Assembly: GCA_964454845.1 (NCBI GenBank)
Contig: CAYVVS010000008.1
Span: forward strand, 1 to 30,083
DNA from: GCA-016700035 sp964454845
GTDB lineage: Bacteria > Patescibacteriota > Saccharimonadia > CAILAD01 > GCA-016700035
Direction: 5' to 3'
Length of the DNA stretch: 30,083 nucleotides
Shown here: one piece after another, positions 7,250 to 15,648 of the stretch
Position numbering within the stretch: the first letter of the stretch is position 1
Layout: the number at the start of each line of letters is the position of its first letter
Notes under the pieces: model-generated
Database searches by the model: none
Seen by the model: only the letters and a program-made list of their open reading frames with translations
What the model was told of the DNA's origin: nothing
Program-made: the position numbers and the translations under genes

Positions 7250-7630
7250 TCAGCTTCGATCCCAGCCTGAACTGAAGTTGTTGCCGGAGCAGGACTCGGG
7301 CAGCGTGACGGTTTCGCCGTCCTTGAGTCCTCGACTGAATTTGGGCTGATCTGCAGTGACCATCGTGATGATGTCTTCAAGGGACACTGAGCGGTCGTTA
7401 GAACCGTCGACGTTGCTCAGGATCATGTACGTGAGGCTGTCACCTGGGTAAACCCTGACGTTTTGCTCGCCCAAGCAAGATGTGCCGGAACGCGCGCTGA
7501 GGATCAGCAAGATGACGGCGATGATGGCCACGATCACGATCGCTATGCCGTAAGGGCGAAACGGTTCTCCGTATTCGTGCTCTCGTTGTGAGGACTCATG
7601 CCTGTGAGTGCGCTTGGGTTGTGGCGACAT
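7250..7630 (-). CDS. Small single-pass membrane protein with possible LysM-like outer part
   Basis: 126 residues. A His/Arg-rich cytoplasmic tail (1-25) precedes one membrane helix (about 27-46). The outside part has two Cys (52, 113) that could pair, and the pattern VYPGDSLTYMI ... LKDGETVTLPESC, which recalls a LysM peptidoglycan-binding fold (start motif, Asn/Asp-rich middle, G-x-x-V-x-LP end). The match is loose, so the domain call is tentative. The start is firm: AAGGAG lies 6 bases before ATG, with a near-consensus promoter above. It is a one-gene unit, divergent from pyruvate kinase and ended by the hairpin at 7208-7239. Lysines are AAG twice and AAA once. No catalytic residues are evident. 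Confidence 0.75.
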   Translation of the reverse strand: MSPQPKRTHRHESSQREHEYGEPFRPYGIAIVIVAIIAVILLILSARSGTSCLGEQNVRVYPGDSLTYMILSNVDGSNDRSVSLEDIITMVTADQPKFSRGLKDGETVTLPESCSGNNFSSGWDRS

Positions 7631-7665
7631 GCCAACTCCTTTGGGAGGGGTGCGATAACTGTATT

Positions 7666-7693
7666 ATTATAACAAAAAATACTAGAAAGTCAA
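7666..7693 (-). promoter_or_regulatory. Near-consensus promoter of the 126-aa membrane gene
   Basis: Minus strand: TTGACT (7688-7693), a 16-base spacer and TATAAT (7666-7671). It lies back to back with the pyruvate kinase promoter. The leader would be about 29 bases and contains AAGGAG. Confidence 0.75.
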
Positions 7694-7719
7694 TATAAGG
7701 GAATTATGACACATTCCTG

Positions 7720-7725
7720 TACAAT
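7720..7725 (+). promoter_or_regulatory. -10 box of pyruvate kinase, leaderless start
   Basis: TACAAT ends 6 bases before the ATG at 7732, so transcription should begin at or next to the A of the start codon. There is no Shine-Dalgarno sequence and no clear -35 box. Confidence 0.5.
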
Positions 7726-7731
7726 ATAAGC

Positions 7732-9147
7732 ATGAGCAGAATCAATGCCAGTCAATATAAAAAGACTAAGATCATTGCCACCATTGGCCCAGCAAGCGAA
7801 GAGAAGATCGAAGCTTTACTCAAATCTGGCGTAAATGGTGTGCGCTTAAATTTTTCGCATAATCGTCATAGCTGGCACGCTGATGTAATGCGCCGTGTGC
7901 GCGAAACGGCCCATAAACTTAAGCGGTCTGTTGCAATCATTCAAGATTTACAGGGGCCAAAAATCCGCATTGCCACCGTGCCTGAAATGCTTAGCGTCGC
8001 AGCCGGCGACACGTTAGAGTTCGCCCTCGAGGGTTCGCATAAGCCCGGACAAATTCCAATTCAGTACGATTTTACAAATGAAGTTAAAAAAGGCGAGCGA
8101 CTTTTATTGCGGGATGGGCAAGTAACAACTGAAATTACTTCGGTTCGGTCTGGGGTGGTGAAAGTGCGCGTCTTGAGCGGTGGTAAGTTTGGTTCGCAGC
8201 ACGGCATTAATTTGCCGGATACGCTCATTGAGGGCTCAAAACTGACCAAAAAAGATTTAGATGACGTGAAGTTTGGTCTCAAGCAAGACATAGACTACAT
8301 TGCACTTTCATTTATCCATACGGCTGAAGATGTTGAGCGTCTCCGGGCGATTATCAAAAAATCCAAACGTAACGTGCGGATCATCTCAAAGATTGAGACT
8401 GCGCCAGCGGTAGAAAATTTGCACGAAATCATTGAAGCCTCGGATGCAGTGATGATTGCACGGGGTGATTTAGCGACCGAGACGAGTCCAGAACTTGTTC
8501 CGATTGTAGGGCGAAAGATTATCCGAATTTGTCGCGAAAAAAAGCGCCCGGTAATTATGGCGACGCAAATGCTGGAGTCGATGACAACAAACTTACAGCC
8601 AACACGGGCCGAAGTGAACGATGTAGCAACTGCTGTGTCACTTGGAGTGGATGCGGTGATGCTCTCTGGTGAGACGGCTACTGGCGCTTTTCCGGTCGAG
8701 ACGGTACAGATGATGAAGCGAATTATTTTATCAACGGAAGCATTTCTTGCGGAAACTCAGCAGCTCGGCACGGCTCACAAGCTTACAGCTGCTCACACCG
8801 CTCAGGATGCAGTGAGTCTGGCAGCAATTACACTTGCTAATCATGTTGGAGCCAAGCTGATATTGGCCGAAACACTTACAGGCTCGACAGCATTGTCTAT
8901 TTCTTCCATGCGGCCGAACGCCTCAATTATTATGGCGAGCCCTGATGAGAGGGTTTGCAATCAGATTTCAATAGTGTGGGGTGGTAAATCGTTTCAGGTT
9001 CCAAAAGGAAGGCTTATCCATGCTGAAGTGTTGGCCGAATTTCGCAAACGGGGCGCATTAGACGCCGGCGATGTAGTGGTCTCGGCGTTTGGGACCCACG
9101 TAGGTGTGGCTGGCAAAACCGATACGGTAAGGCTTTTGGTATCGTAA
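7732..9147 (+). CDS. pyk: Pyruvate kinase
   Basis: 471-residue cytoplasmic enzyme that transfers phosphate from phosphoenolpyruvate to ADP, giving pyruvate and ATP, the last step of glycolysis. Visible family marks are TKIIATIGPAS (12-22), the substrate loop GVRLNFSHN (36-44), QDLQGPKIRI (71-80), catalytic K220 in ISKIETAPA, metal-binding MIARGDLATE (241-250), ATQMLESM and PTRAEVNDVATAV. The B domain is at about 82-170 and the C-terminal regulatory-type domain from about 345 to the end. Length is normal. GDLATE replaces the usual GDLGVE, a mild variation. The ATG is probably a leaderless start. A small membrane protein gene begins directly at the base after its stop codon. Confidence 0.97.
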   Translation: MSRINASQYKKTKIIATIGPASEEKIEALLKSGVNGVRLNFSHNRHSWHADVMRRVRETAHKLKRSVAIIQDLQGPKIRIATVPEMLSVAAGDTLEFALEGSHKPGQIPIQYDFTNEVKKGERLLLRDGQVTTEITSVRSGVVKVRVLSGGKFGSQHGINLPDTLIEGSKLTKKDLDDVKFGLKQDIDYIALSFIHTAEDVERLRAIIKKSKRNVRIISKIETAPAVENLHEIIEASDAVMIARGDLATETSPELVPIVGRKIIRICREKKRPVIMATQMLESMTTNLQPTRAEVNDVATAVSLGVDAVMLSGETATGAFPVETVQMMKRIILSTEAFLAETQQLGTAHKLTAAHTAQDAVSLAAITLANHVGAKLILAETLTGSTALSISSMRPNASIIMASPDERVCNQISIVWGGKSFQVPKGRLIHAEVLAEFRKRGALDAGDVVVSAFGTHVGVAGKTDTVRLLVS

Positions 9148-9588
9148 ATGGCAACGAAAAAACCGGTAAAGCGCACGACAGCAAATAAGCCGCGGCAGGT
9201 AAGAAAAGCTCGTACGAGTGGACAGTATGTTGCCAATGTTCCGCCGCCGCCAAAGCGCCTACCAAAATATACACGTTGGTGGCAGGCAGTCTTCTTCACA
9301 CCGTTTTTACTTATTGAATTTTGGTTGGCATGGTCGTTTTCTCTCGAGCTCTTAGCAAACTGCGGGTATGAACAGGCCTACATACTTCCCTTATGGTGCG
9401 AGCCAAATGGGAAAATTTACGTGGCCTTGCAGCTTTCGGTAGTGCTGAGTTTATTGGCGCTTGGTCTCTATGCAATGCGACTTGCTTACCGGCAAGGGGT
9501 GCGTTGGCGCTTTTTGGTGATCTACACAATGGTTATTTTGTTTGGTCAGTACATGCTCTCTCGCTTGCTGGCGATTGCTCTTTTTTAG
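9148..9588 (+). CDS. Small polytopic membrane protein of unknown function
   Basis: 146 residues. The first 45 are very basic with several Lys-Arg clusters and four consecutive Pro, a likely cytoplasmic tail that might touch nucleic acid or phospholipid heads. Three hydrophobic segments follow at about 46-70, 91-110 and 121-144, with two Cys (72, 84) in the first loop that could form a disulfide. ATG starts on the base right after the pyruvate kinase stop, with no separate ribosome site, so translation is probably coupled. No known family was recognised. Placement between pyk and tpiA says only that it is co-expressed with glycolytic genes. Confidence 0.75.
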   Translation: MATKKPVKRTTANKPRQVRKARTSGQYVANVPPPPKRLPKYTRWWQAVFFTPFLLIEFWLAWSFSLELLANCGYEQAYILPLWCEPNGKIYVALQLSVVLSLLALGLYAMRLAYRQGVRWRFLVIYTMVILFGQYMLSRLLAIALF

Positions 9589-9602
9589 TGCTCACAAAAT
9601 GC

Positions 9603-9608
9603 TACAAT
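9603..9608 (+). promoter_or_regulatory. Extended -10 box before triose-phosphate isomerase
   Basis: TGC-TACAAT, an extended -10 element, ends 14 bases before the ATG at 9623. The predicted mRNA leader is only about 8 bases and holds no Shine-Dalgarno site. Confidence 0.45.
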
Positions 9609-9622
9609 AGAACATAACCGTT

Positions 9623-10387
9623 ATGATGAAAAAAACTTACATTGTTGGCAATTGGAAAATGTATTGCTCGCCAGCTGAAGCAAGTCTTTTGGTTAACCGT
9701 CTAAAAAAAGAGGTTGGTCGCGTGCCAGCAGATGTGCAGGTAGTTTTATGCCCACCGACAGTAGATCTTACGACGGTGCGACACGAGCTCTCGGAGCACG
9801 ATAAATTCTCGTTGGGGGTGCAGAATGCGTATCCGATGGACGAAGGGGCTTTTACCGGCGAAGTGAGCGTGGCGATGGTGGCAGATTTGGTGCAGTATGT
9901 GCTCTGTGGGCATTCCGAAAGACGGCATACTTTTCATGAGCGAGATGGTTTAATTGCCCAGAAAGTTGCGGCTACCAGGCGACACGGTATCACGCCAATT
10001 TTGTGTGTGGGTGAAACACGCCACGAGCGGGAATCGGGTCATGCTAAGCAGGTTGTGGCCGACCAGCTAGAAACTGGACTTTCATTACTTACTCCTGAGG
10101 AAATGGGTGATGTCATCATCGCTTACGAGCCAGTTTGGGCTATTGGAAGCGGTGAAAGTGCCAAGCCGGAAGACGCACGCGAAATGTTTGAGTATATTCG
10201 CAAAAGCCTAGCAGCTATTCATGGCTCTGCCTTAGCGAATGCAGTTCCGTTGCTCTATGGCGGAAGCGTAAATGCCGGCAATGCTGCGAGCTACCTAAAA
10301 TTGCCCGATTGCCAGGGATTGCTGGTGGGTGGCGCGAGCACGAACTACAAAAGCTTTGCCACAATTATTGAGAAAGCCGCAGCATAA
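9623..10387 (+). CDS. tpiA: Triose-phosphate isomerase
   Basis: 254-residue TIM-barrel enzyme that interconverts dihydroxyacetone phosphate and glyceraldehyde 3-phosphate in glycolysis. The active site is complete: N10 and K12 (GNWKMY), electrophile H97 (CGHSERR), catalytic base E169 (AYEPVWAIGSG, with loop 6 just after), and phosphate-binding LLYGGSVNAGN and GLLVGGAS near the end. Length matches the family. The first ATG is at 9623 and a second directly follows at 9626. Lysine codons are 11 AAA to 2 AAG, a useful reference for native codon use in this window. It is likely transcribed from a short-leader promoter at 9603 as well as by read-through from pyk. Confidence 0.97.
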   Translation: MMKKTYIVGNWKMYCSPAEASLLVNRLKKEVGRVPADVQVVLCPPTVDLTTVRHELSEHDKFSLGVQNAYPMDEGAFTGEVSVAMVADLVQYVLCGHSERRHTFHERDGLIAQKVAATRRHGITPILCVGETRHERESGHAKQVVADQLETGLSLLTPEEMGDVIIAYEPVWAIGSGESAKPEDAREMFEYIRKSLAAIHGSALANAVPLLYGGSVNAGNAASYLKLPDCQGLLVGGASTNYKSFATIIEKAAA

Positions 10388-10396
10388 AGCTCAACC

Positions 10397-10424
10397 TTGT
10401 CTTTTCCTGCTCTCATGGTAACCT
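10397..10424 (+). promoter_or_regulatory. Promoter of inorganic pyrophosphatase
   Basis: TTGTCT (10397-10402), a 16-base spacer and TAACCT (10419-10424), with TGG before the -10. A GGAG ribosome site follows at 10443-10446. Confidence 0.4.
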
Positions 10425-10451
10425 AAATAACGTAACTAGCTTGGAGAAAGT

Positions 10452-10973
10452 ATGTCTTTAAAGAATGTTGGAATTGGTGAAAAAGCCCCTGAAGTTGTCA
10501 ATGTTGTTATTGAAATCCCACGTGGCCAACTGAAAAATAAGTATGAAGTCGATAAGGATACTGGCGCAGTTTTTTTGGATCGCGTAAATAACGTAGCTTT
10601 TGGTTATCCGTATGACTATGGCTATGTACCGCAAACTTTGTGTGATGACGGCGATCCATTAGACGCCTTGGTGCTGATTGACGAGCCGCTCTATCCAGGC
10701 GTGGTTGTTCCTTGTCGTGCAATTGGCATGGTGCGCATGGTCGATGATGGCGAAGGTGACGAGAAGCTTATTTGTGTTGCCGCTAAAGACGCAACTAAGG
10801 ACTATCTCACAGAAGTTGATCAGCTCGGCGATGATTTTAAGAAATATGTTGAGCATTTTTACACTCACTACAAAGACTGGAAGAACGACTGGTCTGGTGT
10901 TGATGTGCATTTTGACGGCTGGACTGATGCCGCTGGTGCTCGCGAACACATCGCAAAAACTCGAAGCAAGTAA
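10452..10973 (+). CDS. ppa: Family I inorganic pyrophosphatase
   Basis: 173-residue soluble enzyme that hydrolyses pyrophosphate to two phosphates and so drives nucleic-acid, protein and cofactor synthesis forward. The signature is clear: EIPRGQLKNKYEVDKDTG (substrate-binding E21, R24, K28/K30), GYPYDYGYVPQT (51-62) and the metal triad D66, D68, D71 in DDGDPLDALV, with further acidic ligands and a lysine at D98-K105 and a C-terminal YKDWK (about 139-143). The length is that of bacterial hexameric forms. GGAG sits 5 bases before ATG. The stop is one base from the stop of the convergent gene at 10975, with no terminator between them. Confidence 0.96.
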   Translation: MSLKNVGIGEKAPEVVNVVIEIPRGQLKNKYEVDKDTGAVFLDRVNNVAFGYPYDYGYVPQTLCDDGDPLDALVLIDEPLYPGVVVPCRAIGMVRMVDDGEGDEKLICVAAKDATKDYLTEVDQLGDDFKKYVEHFYTHYKDWKNDWSGVDVHFDGWTDAAGAREHIAKTRSK

Positions 10974-10974
10974 G

Positions 10975-11964
10975 TTATTCGGCTAGCTTCATCGAAGTGG
11001 TGTTGATCGCCTTGAGATACTCGTCATGAATAGCAATGGTGTCGGCACCCAAAAGCCCACGCTGGAAGTCTGCAACTGTAGCGTTAATCTGTGCGGTGGT
11101 TTCTTGATCGCTGCGCTCGCGTAGCTCGTTAATAGTTGCCCAGGCCGTGTCGCGCACGTTGTGCTGGCTGTAAATTATGAGCTGCTTACCTTCATAGGTT
11201 CCGGCGAGCATAGTAATGATCTCGGGGGTGTAGGCGCTGGTAGTGCGATTGGTCACATAGCTAAAGCCACGGAAACGATTTTCAGACACCGAGACTGGTG
11301 TAAGATGCTGACGGCCTCCTGTTTCTGAGCCCAGCCGAGGATTCGGTATGGTTGGTGCAAGTGAGCTGACATTTTCTGGCGTTATGTTGGTCAGATCGTT
11401 AAACCATTTTTGTTTTTGAGCTACGGTCATAGGTACTACATTTTTATCGACTTTAAGCCACTCGGAAATATCCATAATGGCGATGTAGTTACCAGAAACA
11501 ATGCTAGTATTCGAGCTGGAGAGTGGTGAGAATTTGGAGGTAAGAGCCTGTGTGAGAGTACTATTTTCCCATGGGTAAGCTTTACTTGGGGAGTTAGTAA
11601 AAGCGGCGTCCCAGGCGGTCGGAACCGTAATTGCAAGATTGTAGGGTACATTAAAGCTGGCGGCATTGCGCACAAACACTCGCTCGGGACCGAAATCTGA
11701 AGTTGCATTTGGATCAATGGAGGGCTTTGGAGTAATTACAAGGTTGTTTTCAGTGGTTTCTTTCTTAGTATTTTTCGCGATAGTCAGAATGATAACGGGT
11801 ACTATAACGATCAGGAGAATCGCCATGATAGCAATAATTGCTATTTTGATGAGTTTTCGCTTTTGTCGCTCGGCAGGAGTGAGCTCTGGGTCGTTACCCT
11901 TTTTCGCAAATTCTTTTTCGCCGGTCGGAACTGGCATAGTGTCGTTTGGGGGTGTTGGTTCCAT
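10975..11964 (-). CDS. Membrane-anchored extracytoplasmic protein of unknown function
   Basis: 329 residues from the chosen start. A Pro-rich cytoplasmic N-terminus (1-30) leads into a basic patch (QKRKLIK) and one long hydrophobic helix (about 39-63). The remaining 265 residues are outside the cell, opening with a Thr/Asn/Pro-rich linker and then a globular part with no motif I recognise (fragments such as NVPYNLAITVPTAWD and GTYEGKQLIIYS). It lacks Cys in the outside part. The start at 11964 is preferred to an upstream in-frame one at 12012 because a -10 box (TATACT, 11975-11980) lies between them. The architecture matches many CPR surface proteins. It converges on ppa. Confidence 0.7.
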   Translation of the reverse strand: MEPTPPNDTMPVPTGEKEFAKKGNDPELTPAERQKRKLIKIAIIAIMAILLIVIVPVIILTIAKNTKKETTENNLVITPKPSIDPNATSDFGPERVFVRNAASFNVPYNLAITVPTAWDAAFTNSPSKAYPWENSTLTQALTSKFSPLSSSNTSIVSGNYIAIMDISEWLKVDKNVVPMTVAQKQKWFNDLTNITPENVSSLAPTIPNPRLGSETGGRQHLTPVSVSENRFRGFSYVTNRTTSAYTPEIITMLAGTYEGKQLIIYSQHNVRDTAWATINELRERSDQETTAQINATVADFQRGLLGADTIAIHDEYLKAINTTSMKLAE

Positions 11965-11974
11965 AATGCTCTTA

Positions 11975-11980
11975 AGTATA
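11975..11980 (-). promoter_or_regulatory. -10 box with very short leader, 329-aa protein
   Basis: Minus strand TATACT ends 10 bases before the ATG at 11964, giving a leader of about 4 bases and no Shine-Dalgarno site. The -35 region is unconvincing. Confidence 0.4.
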
Positions 11981-12052
11981 CAGTTTTTGAGTGAGCAGCA
12001 CACATAAGGCATAAGAGTTTTCGTACCACTTTCGGCTTATGCTTTCTTCGGG

Positions 12053-12058
12053 TAAAAT
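12053..12058 (+). promoter_or_regulatory. -10 box of the helicase gene, leaderless start
   Basis: TAAAAT ends 7 bases before the ATG at 12066. Transcription should begin at or one base before the start codon. There is no ribosome-binding site. Confidence 0.45.
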
Positions 12059-12065
12059 AGAGAAT

Positions 12066-14243
12066 ATGCACGCACTCTTGCAAGATCTAAATGAGGCCCA
12101 ACGTGATGGCGTTTTGGCGGTAGATGGGCCGGTGCTCATGCTTGCCGGAGCTGGTTCCGGTAAGACGAAAACTCTCACTCACCGCATTGCCTATTTGGTT
12201 GAAGAGAAAAAGATTCATCCTTCGCATATTTTGGCAGTTACATTTACTAATAAAGCGGCAACTGAAATGCGTCAAAGGCTCAACGGTCTTTTGGGCCGAG
12301 ACAGTGATGATAAAAGTTACATGCCATTTTTGGGTACCTTTCACGCGATCGCAGTACGGATTTTGCGACGCGAAGCCATGCATCTGGGTTATCCGCAGAG
12401 CTTTGTTATTTATGATGAAGCTGATGCCCAAGCGGTAGTGAAGTTAGTTTGCAAAGATCTTGGAATTCAGGAGAAAGTGTTTACACCGCAATCCATTCGC
12501 TCCTCAATTTCTTCAGCTAAAAATGAATTGATGTTGCCGGGTGAATACGCCAAGCTGGCGCAGGGCAGAGTGCAAGAAACGGCTGCTCGAGTGTATCCGG
12601 AATATCAGAAACGTTTGCGCGAAAATGGTGCCATGGATTTTGATGACATCATTATGCTGACGGCGCGATTGTTTGACGAAAGTCCTGAAGTTCTTGAACG
12701 TTATCAAAAACAATTCGCCTATATATTGGTTGATGAGTATCAGGATACGAATCACGCGCAATATAAACTTATCCAGCTTCTGGCGCAGGCTCACAATAAT
12801 ATTTGTGTGGTTGGCGATGATTGGCAGTCGATTTACTCTTGGCGCGGTGCTAACTACGAAAACATCTTAAATTTCGAGTCCGACTATCCTACTGCAAAAG
12901 TGATTAAGCTTGAGCAAAACTATCGTTCGACACAGCACATTTTGGATGCCGCCCATTCAGTTATCACCAAAAATACTGTGCGCACCGATAAGCAGCTCTT
13001 TACCCAGCTGGGCGAAGGCGAGAAGATTATTATTCAACAGGTTGCAGATGAGCAGGCTGAGGGGCAATTTGTAATCCAGACTATCGATCGACTGGTGGCC
13101 GAACAGGGCTATAAACATTCGGATTGCGCTGTGCTGTATCGCACCAATGCCCAATCGCGTAGTCTGGAAGAATCATTTTTGCGCTACAATATGCCGTATC
13201 AAATTGTTGGCGGCCTACGCTTTTACGAACGTAAAGAAATTAAAGATACCTTGGCCTACATGCGGTTTGTGGCCAATCCACAAGATACCGTGAGCTGGCG
13301 CCGGATTGTGAATATACCTGCGCGTGGGCTAGGTGATAAGTCGCTGGCGGTAATGAGTGATTATGCTGCACTGCACGATTTAGATGTTCTTACAGCTTGT
13401 GCGAGTGCAACCGAAGTGCCGGGTCTGACGCCAAAAGCTAAGGCGTCTTTTGAGGATTTCGCAACTCTCATTCACGATTTTCGTGAAGCATCGGAGCGGC
13501 TGCCGGTGGCTGAGCTAGCTGAGCTCGTTTTGAAGAAAACAGGCTATTTGGATGCCCTCAATGATGGCTCTTTGACGGCTGGAGATAGGATTGAAAACGT
13601 GCAGGAGTTTTTAGGTGTGGCTCGTGGCTTTGGTACGACAGCTCTAGAAGAGTTTTTGTCAGAAATTTCGCTGGTGACAGATCTTGATAACTGGGAGGCG
13701 AGTACCGATGCGGTAACTCTCATGACGCTCCATGCTGCCAAAGGTTTGGAGTTTCGGGTGGTGTTTATGATTGGTATGGAAGAAGGGATTTTTCCTCATT
13801 CACGCACATTGTTTGAGCCGGCTGAGCTTGAGGAGGAGCGTCGGCTTTGTTATGTGGGGATGACTCGAGCGCGCGAGCGACTGTACCTCACGCATGCGAC
13901 CATGCGCTTGTTGTATGGATCGACGCAGCGCAATGCAATTTCACGCTTTGTCATGGAAATCCCGCCGGAGTTTTGTGAGTCGGGCTTGATTGTTGGGCCG
14001 CACAAGCTAGGTGTTGGTGCGCTCAAGTTTAGTGATAGTGTGCAAGGTTCTGGCTATCGAAGCGATCCGTTTCCAGATGAGTTTGAGCATGTGATAGAGC
14101 TCGAAATTGGCGATACCGTTGAGCATGCGATGTTTGGTAAAGGGAAAGTTTTAGGTATAGAGGAAGACGACGTGCAGGTGTCGTTTGACCGTGTGGGGAT
14201 TAAGCGACTGAACCTCAATTTCGCGCCACTGAAGAAACTCTAA
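12066..14243 (+). CDS. pcrA: UvrD/PcrA-type superfamily 1 DNA helicase
   Basis: 725-residue ATP-driven 3'-5' helicase for nucleotide-excision and mismatch repair and for clearing replication or transcription roadblocks. Motifs in order: Q motif LNEAQRDGV (8-16), Walker A AGAGSGKT (27-34), Ia TFTNKAATEMRQR, II VDEYQDTN with D223/E224, III GDDWQSIYSWRGA, IV LEQNYRS, V TLHAAKGLEFRVVF and VI RRLCYVGMTRARERL. The C-terminus carries the PcrA/UvrD Tudor-like tail (GDTVEHAMFGKGKVLGIE) that contacts RNA polymerase in other species. Full length. The start at 12066 is chosen over an in-frame ATG at 12039 because the protein then begins as its homologues do and a -10 box lies between the two. uvrD is an equally fair name. 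Confidence 0.96.
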   Translation: MHALLQDLNEAQRDGVLAVDGPVLMLAGAGSGKTKTLTHRIAYLVEEKKIHPSHILAVTFTNKAATEMRQRLNGLLGRDSDDKSYMPFLGTFHAIAVRILRREAMHLGYPQSFVIYDEADAQAVVKLVCKDLGIQEKVFTPQSIRSSISSAKNELMLPGEYAKLAQGRVQETAARVYPEYQKRLRENGAMDFDDIIMLTARLFDESPEVLERYQKQFAYILVDEYQDTNHAQYKLIQLLAQAHNNICVVGDDWQSIYSWRGANYENILNFESDYPTAKVIKLEQNYRSTQHILDAAHSVITKNTVRTDKQLFTQLGEGEKIIIQQVADEQAEGQFVIQTIDRLVAEQGYKHSDCAVLYRTNAQSRSLEESFLRYNMPYQIVGGLRFYERKEIKDTLAYMRFVANPQDTVSWRRIVNIPARGLGDKSLAVMSDYAALHDLDVLTACASATEVPGLTPKAKASFEDFATLIHDFREASERLPVAELAELVLKKTGYLDALNDGSLTAGDRIENVQEFLGVARGFGTTALEEFLSEISLVTDLDNWEASTDAVTLMTLHAAKGLEFRVVFMIGMEEGIFPHSRTLFEPAELEEERRLCYVGMTRARERLYLTHATMRLLYGSTQRNAISRFVMEIPPEFCESGLIVGPHKLGVGALKFSDSVQGSGYRSDPFPDEFEHVIELEIGDTVEHAMFGKGKVLGIEEDDVQVSFDRVGIKRLNLNFAPLKKL

Positions 14244-14246
14244 CCC

Positions 14247-14275
14247 TTGAGAATTTAGACTACATCTGGGAGAAT
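14247..14275 (+). promoter_or_regulatory. Possible purD promoter
   Basis: TTGAGA (14247-14252), a 17-base spacer and GAGAAT (14270-14275), with TGG before the -10. The -10 begins with G, so this is weak. An imperfect hairpin (14277-14283 with 14295-14301) follows in the leader. Confidence 0.3.
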
Positions 14276-14334
14276 GTTTGAGTTCAAAAAAATGACTCAA
14301 ATTGGGTTTGTTTGGATGGAAGGAACCTTCACTC

Positions 14335-15603
14335 ATGAAGATCGTTGTGGTTGGATCCGATGCGCGGGCACACGCCTTGGCGCACACGTTTGACCGGCAG
14401 GGGCATACGCCGCTTGTGACGCAGGGGAATGCCGGCATTCCGTGGAGCACCGACGTACCTCCACTCGAGCTCGATGCGGATCTCTTCGTGATCAGTCCCG
14501 AGCAACCGTTGGTTGACGGTTTGGCTGACGAGCTGCGGGCACAAGGCAAGCTGGTCTTCGGGCCTGGCGCAGATGGTGCGCAGCTCGAAGGTTCGAAGGC
14601 CTGGATGAAGCATCTACTTAGCAAAGCTGGCGTGCCGACAGCCAAGTCCTCTGTTGCCAGTACGCATGAAGAGGTCAGGATCAATGTCCAGTATTTCTTT
14701 GACCGGAGGATGAGTACTGGTCTTGGCTGCGTGATTAAGACAGACGGCCTAGCAGCCGGCAAGGGCGTGGGTGTCTTCAAGAACGTTGAAGAATTCGGAG
14801 TGTATACCGCTAAGTCGGATGCCATCCAAGACGGTACCGCGAAACTGGATGGGTCATTTGGCAATGCTGGTAGGCAGGTGGTTATCGAAGAGCTGCTGCC
14901 GGGCTATGAGGTGTCAATTTTTGCCGTATGTAACGGTGAAGACTATGTGTTGCTTCCTGGCGCCGTGGACTACAAGCGCTTGCTAGATGGCGACGACGGT
15001 CCGAATACCGGCGGGATGGGCTCGTATTCTCCTGCCGGCAATGAGCACATGCATGAAGAGTGGGCGGAAGTCTGCATTCGTCCGGTGCTTGAAGAGCTGA
15101 AGCGTCGCGGTATTGATTACCGTGGCGTGCTCTATGCCGGCCTGATGATTACTCCCGAGGGCCCAAAGGTCCTGGAGTTCAACGTGCGCTTTGGAGACCC
15201 AGAGATCCAGTCTGTGCTGGCTCGTTCGACTTCTGATTTCGCGGAGTTGTTGCGCCAAGCTGCGGCTGGCGAGGACATGACGCAGCCAGAGTTCAGTACA
15301 GACCATGCCGTCACGGTTGTGGTTGCCGCAGAGGGGTATCCGGAGAATCCGGTCAAGGGGCAGCCAATCCAGGTTTTTGGATATGACAGCTGGCGAGCTT
15401 CGAATCGTGTGACGCCGTTCTACGCCGGAGTTGCACAGGGTTCAACAGGTAAGTTGATCGTCAATGGCGGCCGCGTGCTCTGTGTGACTGCAATCGAGCC
15501 TTCACGGCAGTGGGCGCACGAATCAGCCACCAAGGCTGCCCACGGCTTTACCTGGCCGGGAGCGCAGATGCGCAACGACATTGGCCGGGAGCGCACGCTC
15601 TAG
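14335..15603 (+). CDS. purD: Phosphoribosylamine-glycine ligase (GAR synthetase)
   Basis: 422-residue ATP-grasp enzyme joining 5-phosphoribosylamine and glycine, step two of de novo purine synthesis. The N-terminal Rossmann part starts KIVVVGSDARAHAL (usual form GxGGREHAL). The ATP-grasp core has KTDGLAAGKGVGV, VVIEELLPGYEVS, the DYKRLLDGDDGPNTGGMGSYSP loop in two parts, and metal-binding LEFNVRFGDPE. The C-terminal barrel domain is present, so the enzyme looks complete. ATG 14335 has AAGGAA about 11 bases upstream; that site sits within a small inverted repeat (GAAGG/CCTTC). No other pur gene is in the window. Lysine codons are 15 AAG to 2 AAA, the reverse of tpiA, and the DNA looks richer in G+C, which suggests acquisition. 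A terminator follows. Confidence 0.93.
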   Translation: MKIVVVGSDARAHALAHTFDRQGHTPLVTQGNAGIPWSTDVPPLELDADLFVISPEQPLVDGLADELRAQGKLVFGPGADGAQLEGSKAWMKHLLSKAGVPTAKSSVASTHEEVRINVQYFFDRRMSTGLGCVIKTDGLAAGKGVGVFKNVEEFGVYTAKSDAIQDGTAKLDGSFGNAGRQVVIEELLPGYEVSIFAVCNGEDYVLLPGAVDYKRLLDGDDGPNTGGMGSYSPAGNEHMHEEWAEVCIRPVLEELKRRGIDYRGVLYAGLMITPEGPKVLEFNVRFGDPEIQSVLARSTSDFAELLRQAAAGEDMTQPEFSTDHAVTVVVAAEGYPENPVKGQPIQVFGYDSWRASNRVTPFYAGVAQGSTGKLIVNGGRVLCVTAIEPSRQWAHESATKAAHGFTWPGAQMRNDIGRERTL

Positions 15604-15609
15604 GCACTT

Positions 15610-15646
15610 GAGCTTGAAGGGTTTTGACCTTTCAAGCTCGTTTTTT
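15610..15646 (+). terminator. Terminator after purD
   Basis: An 11-bp stem with one bulge (15610-15620 with 15628-15639) and six T (15641-15646). It lies between convergent purD and typA. Read on the minus strand the hairpin lacks a T-run. Confidence 0.85.
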
Positions 15647-15648
15647 AT

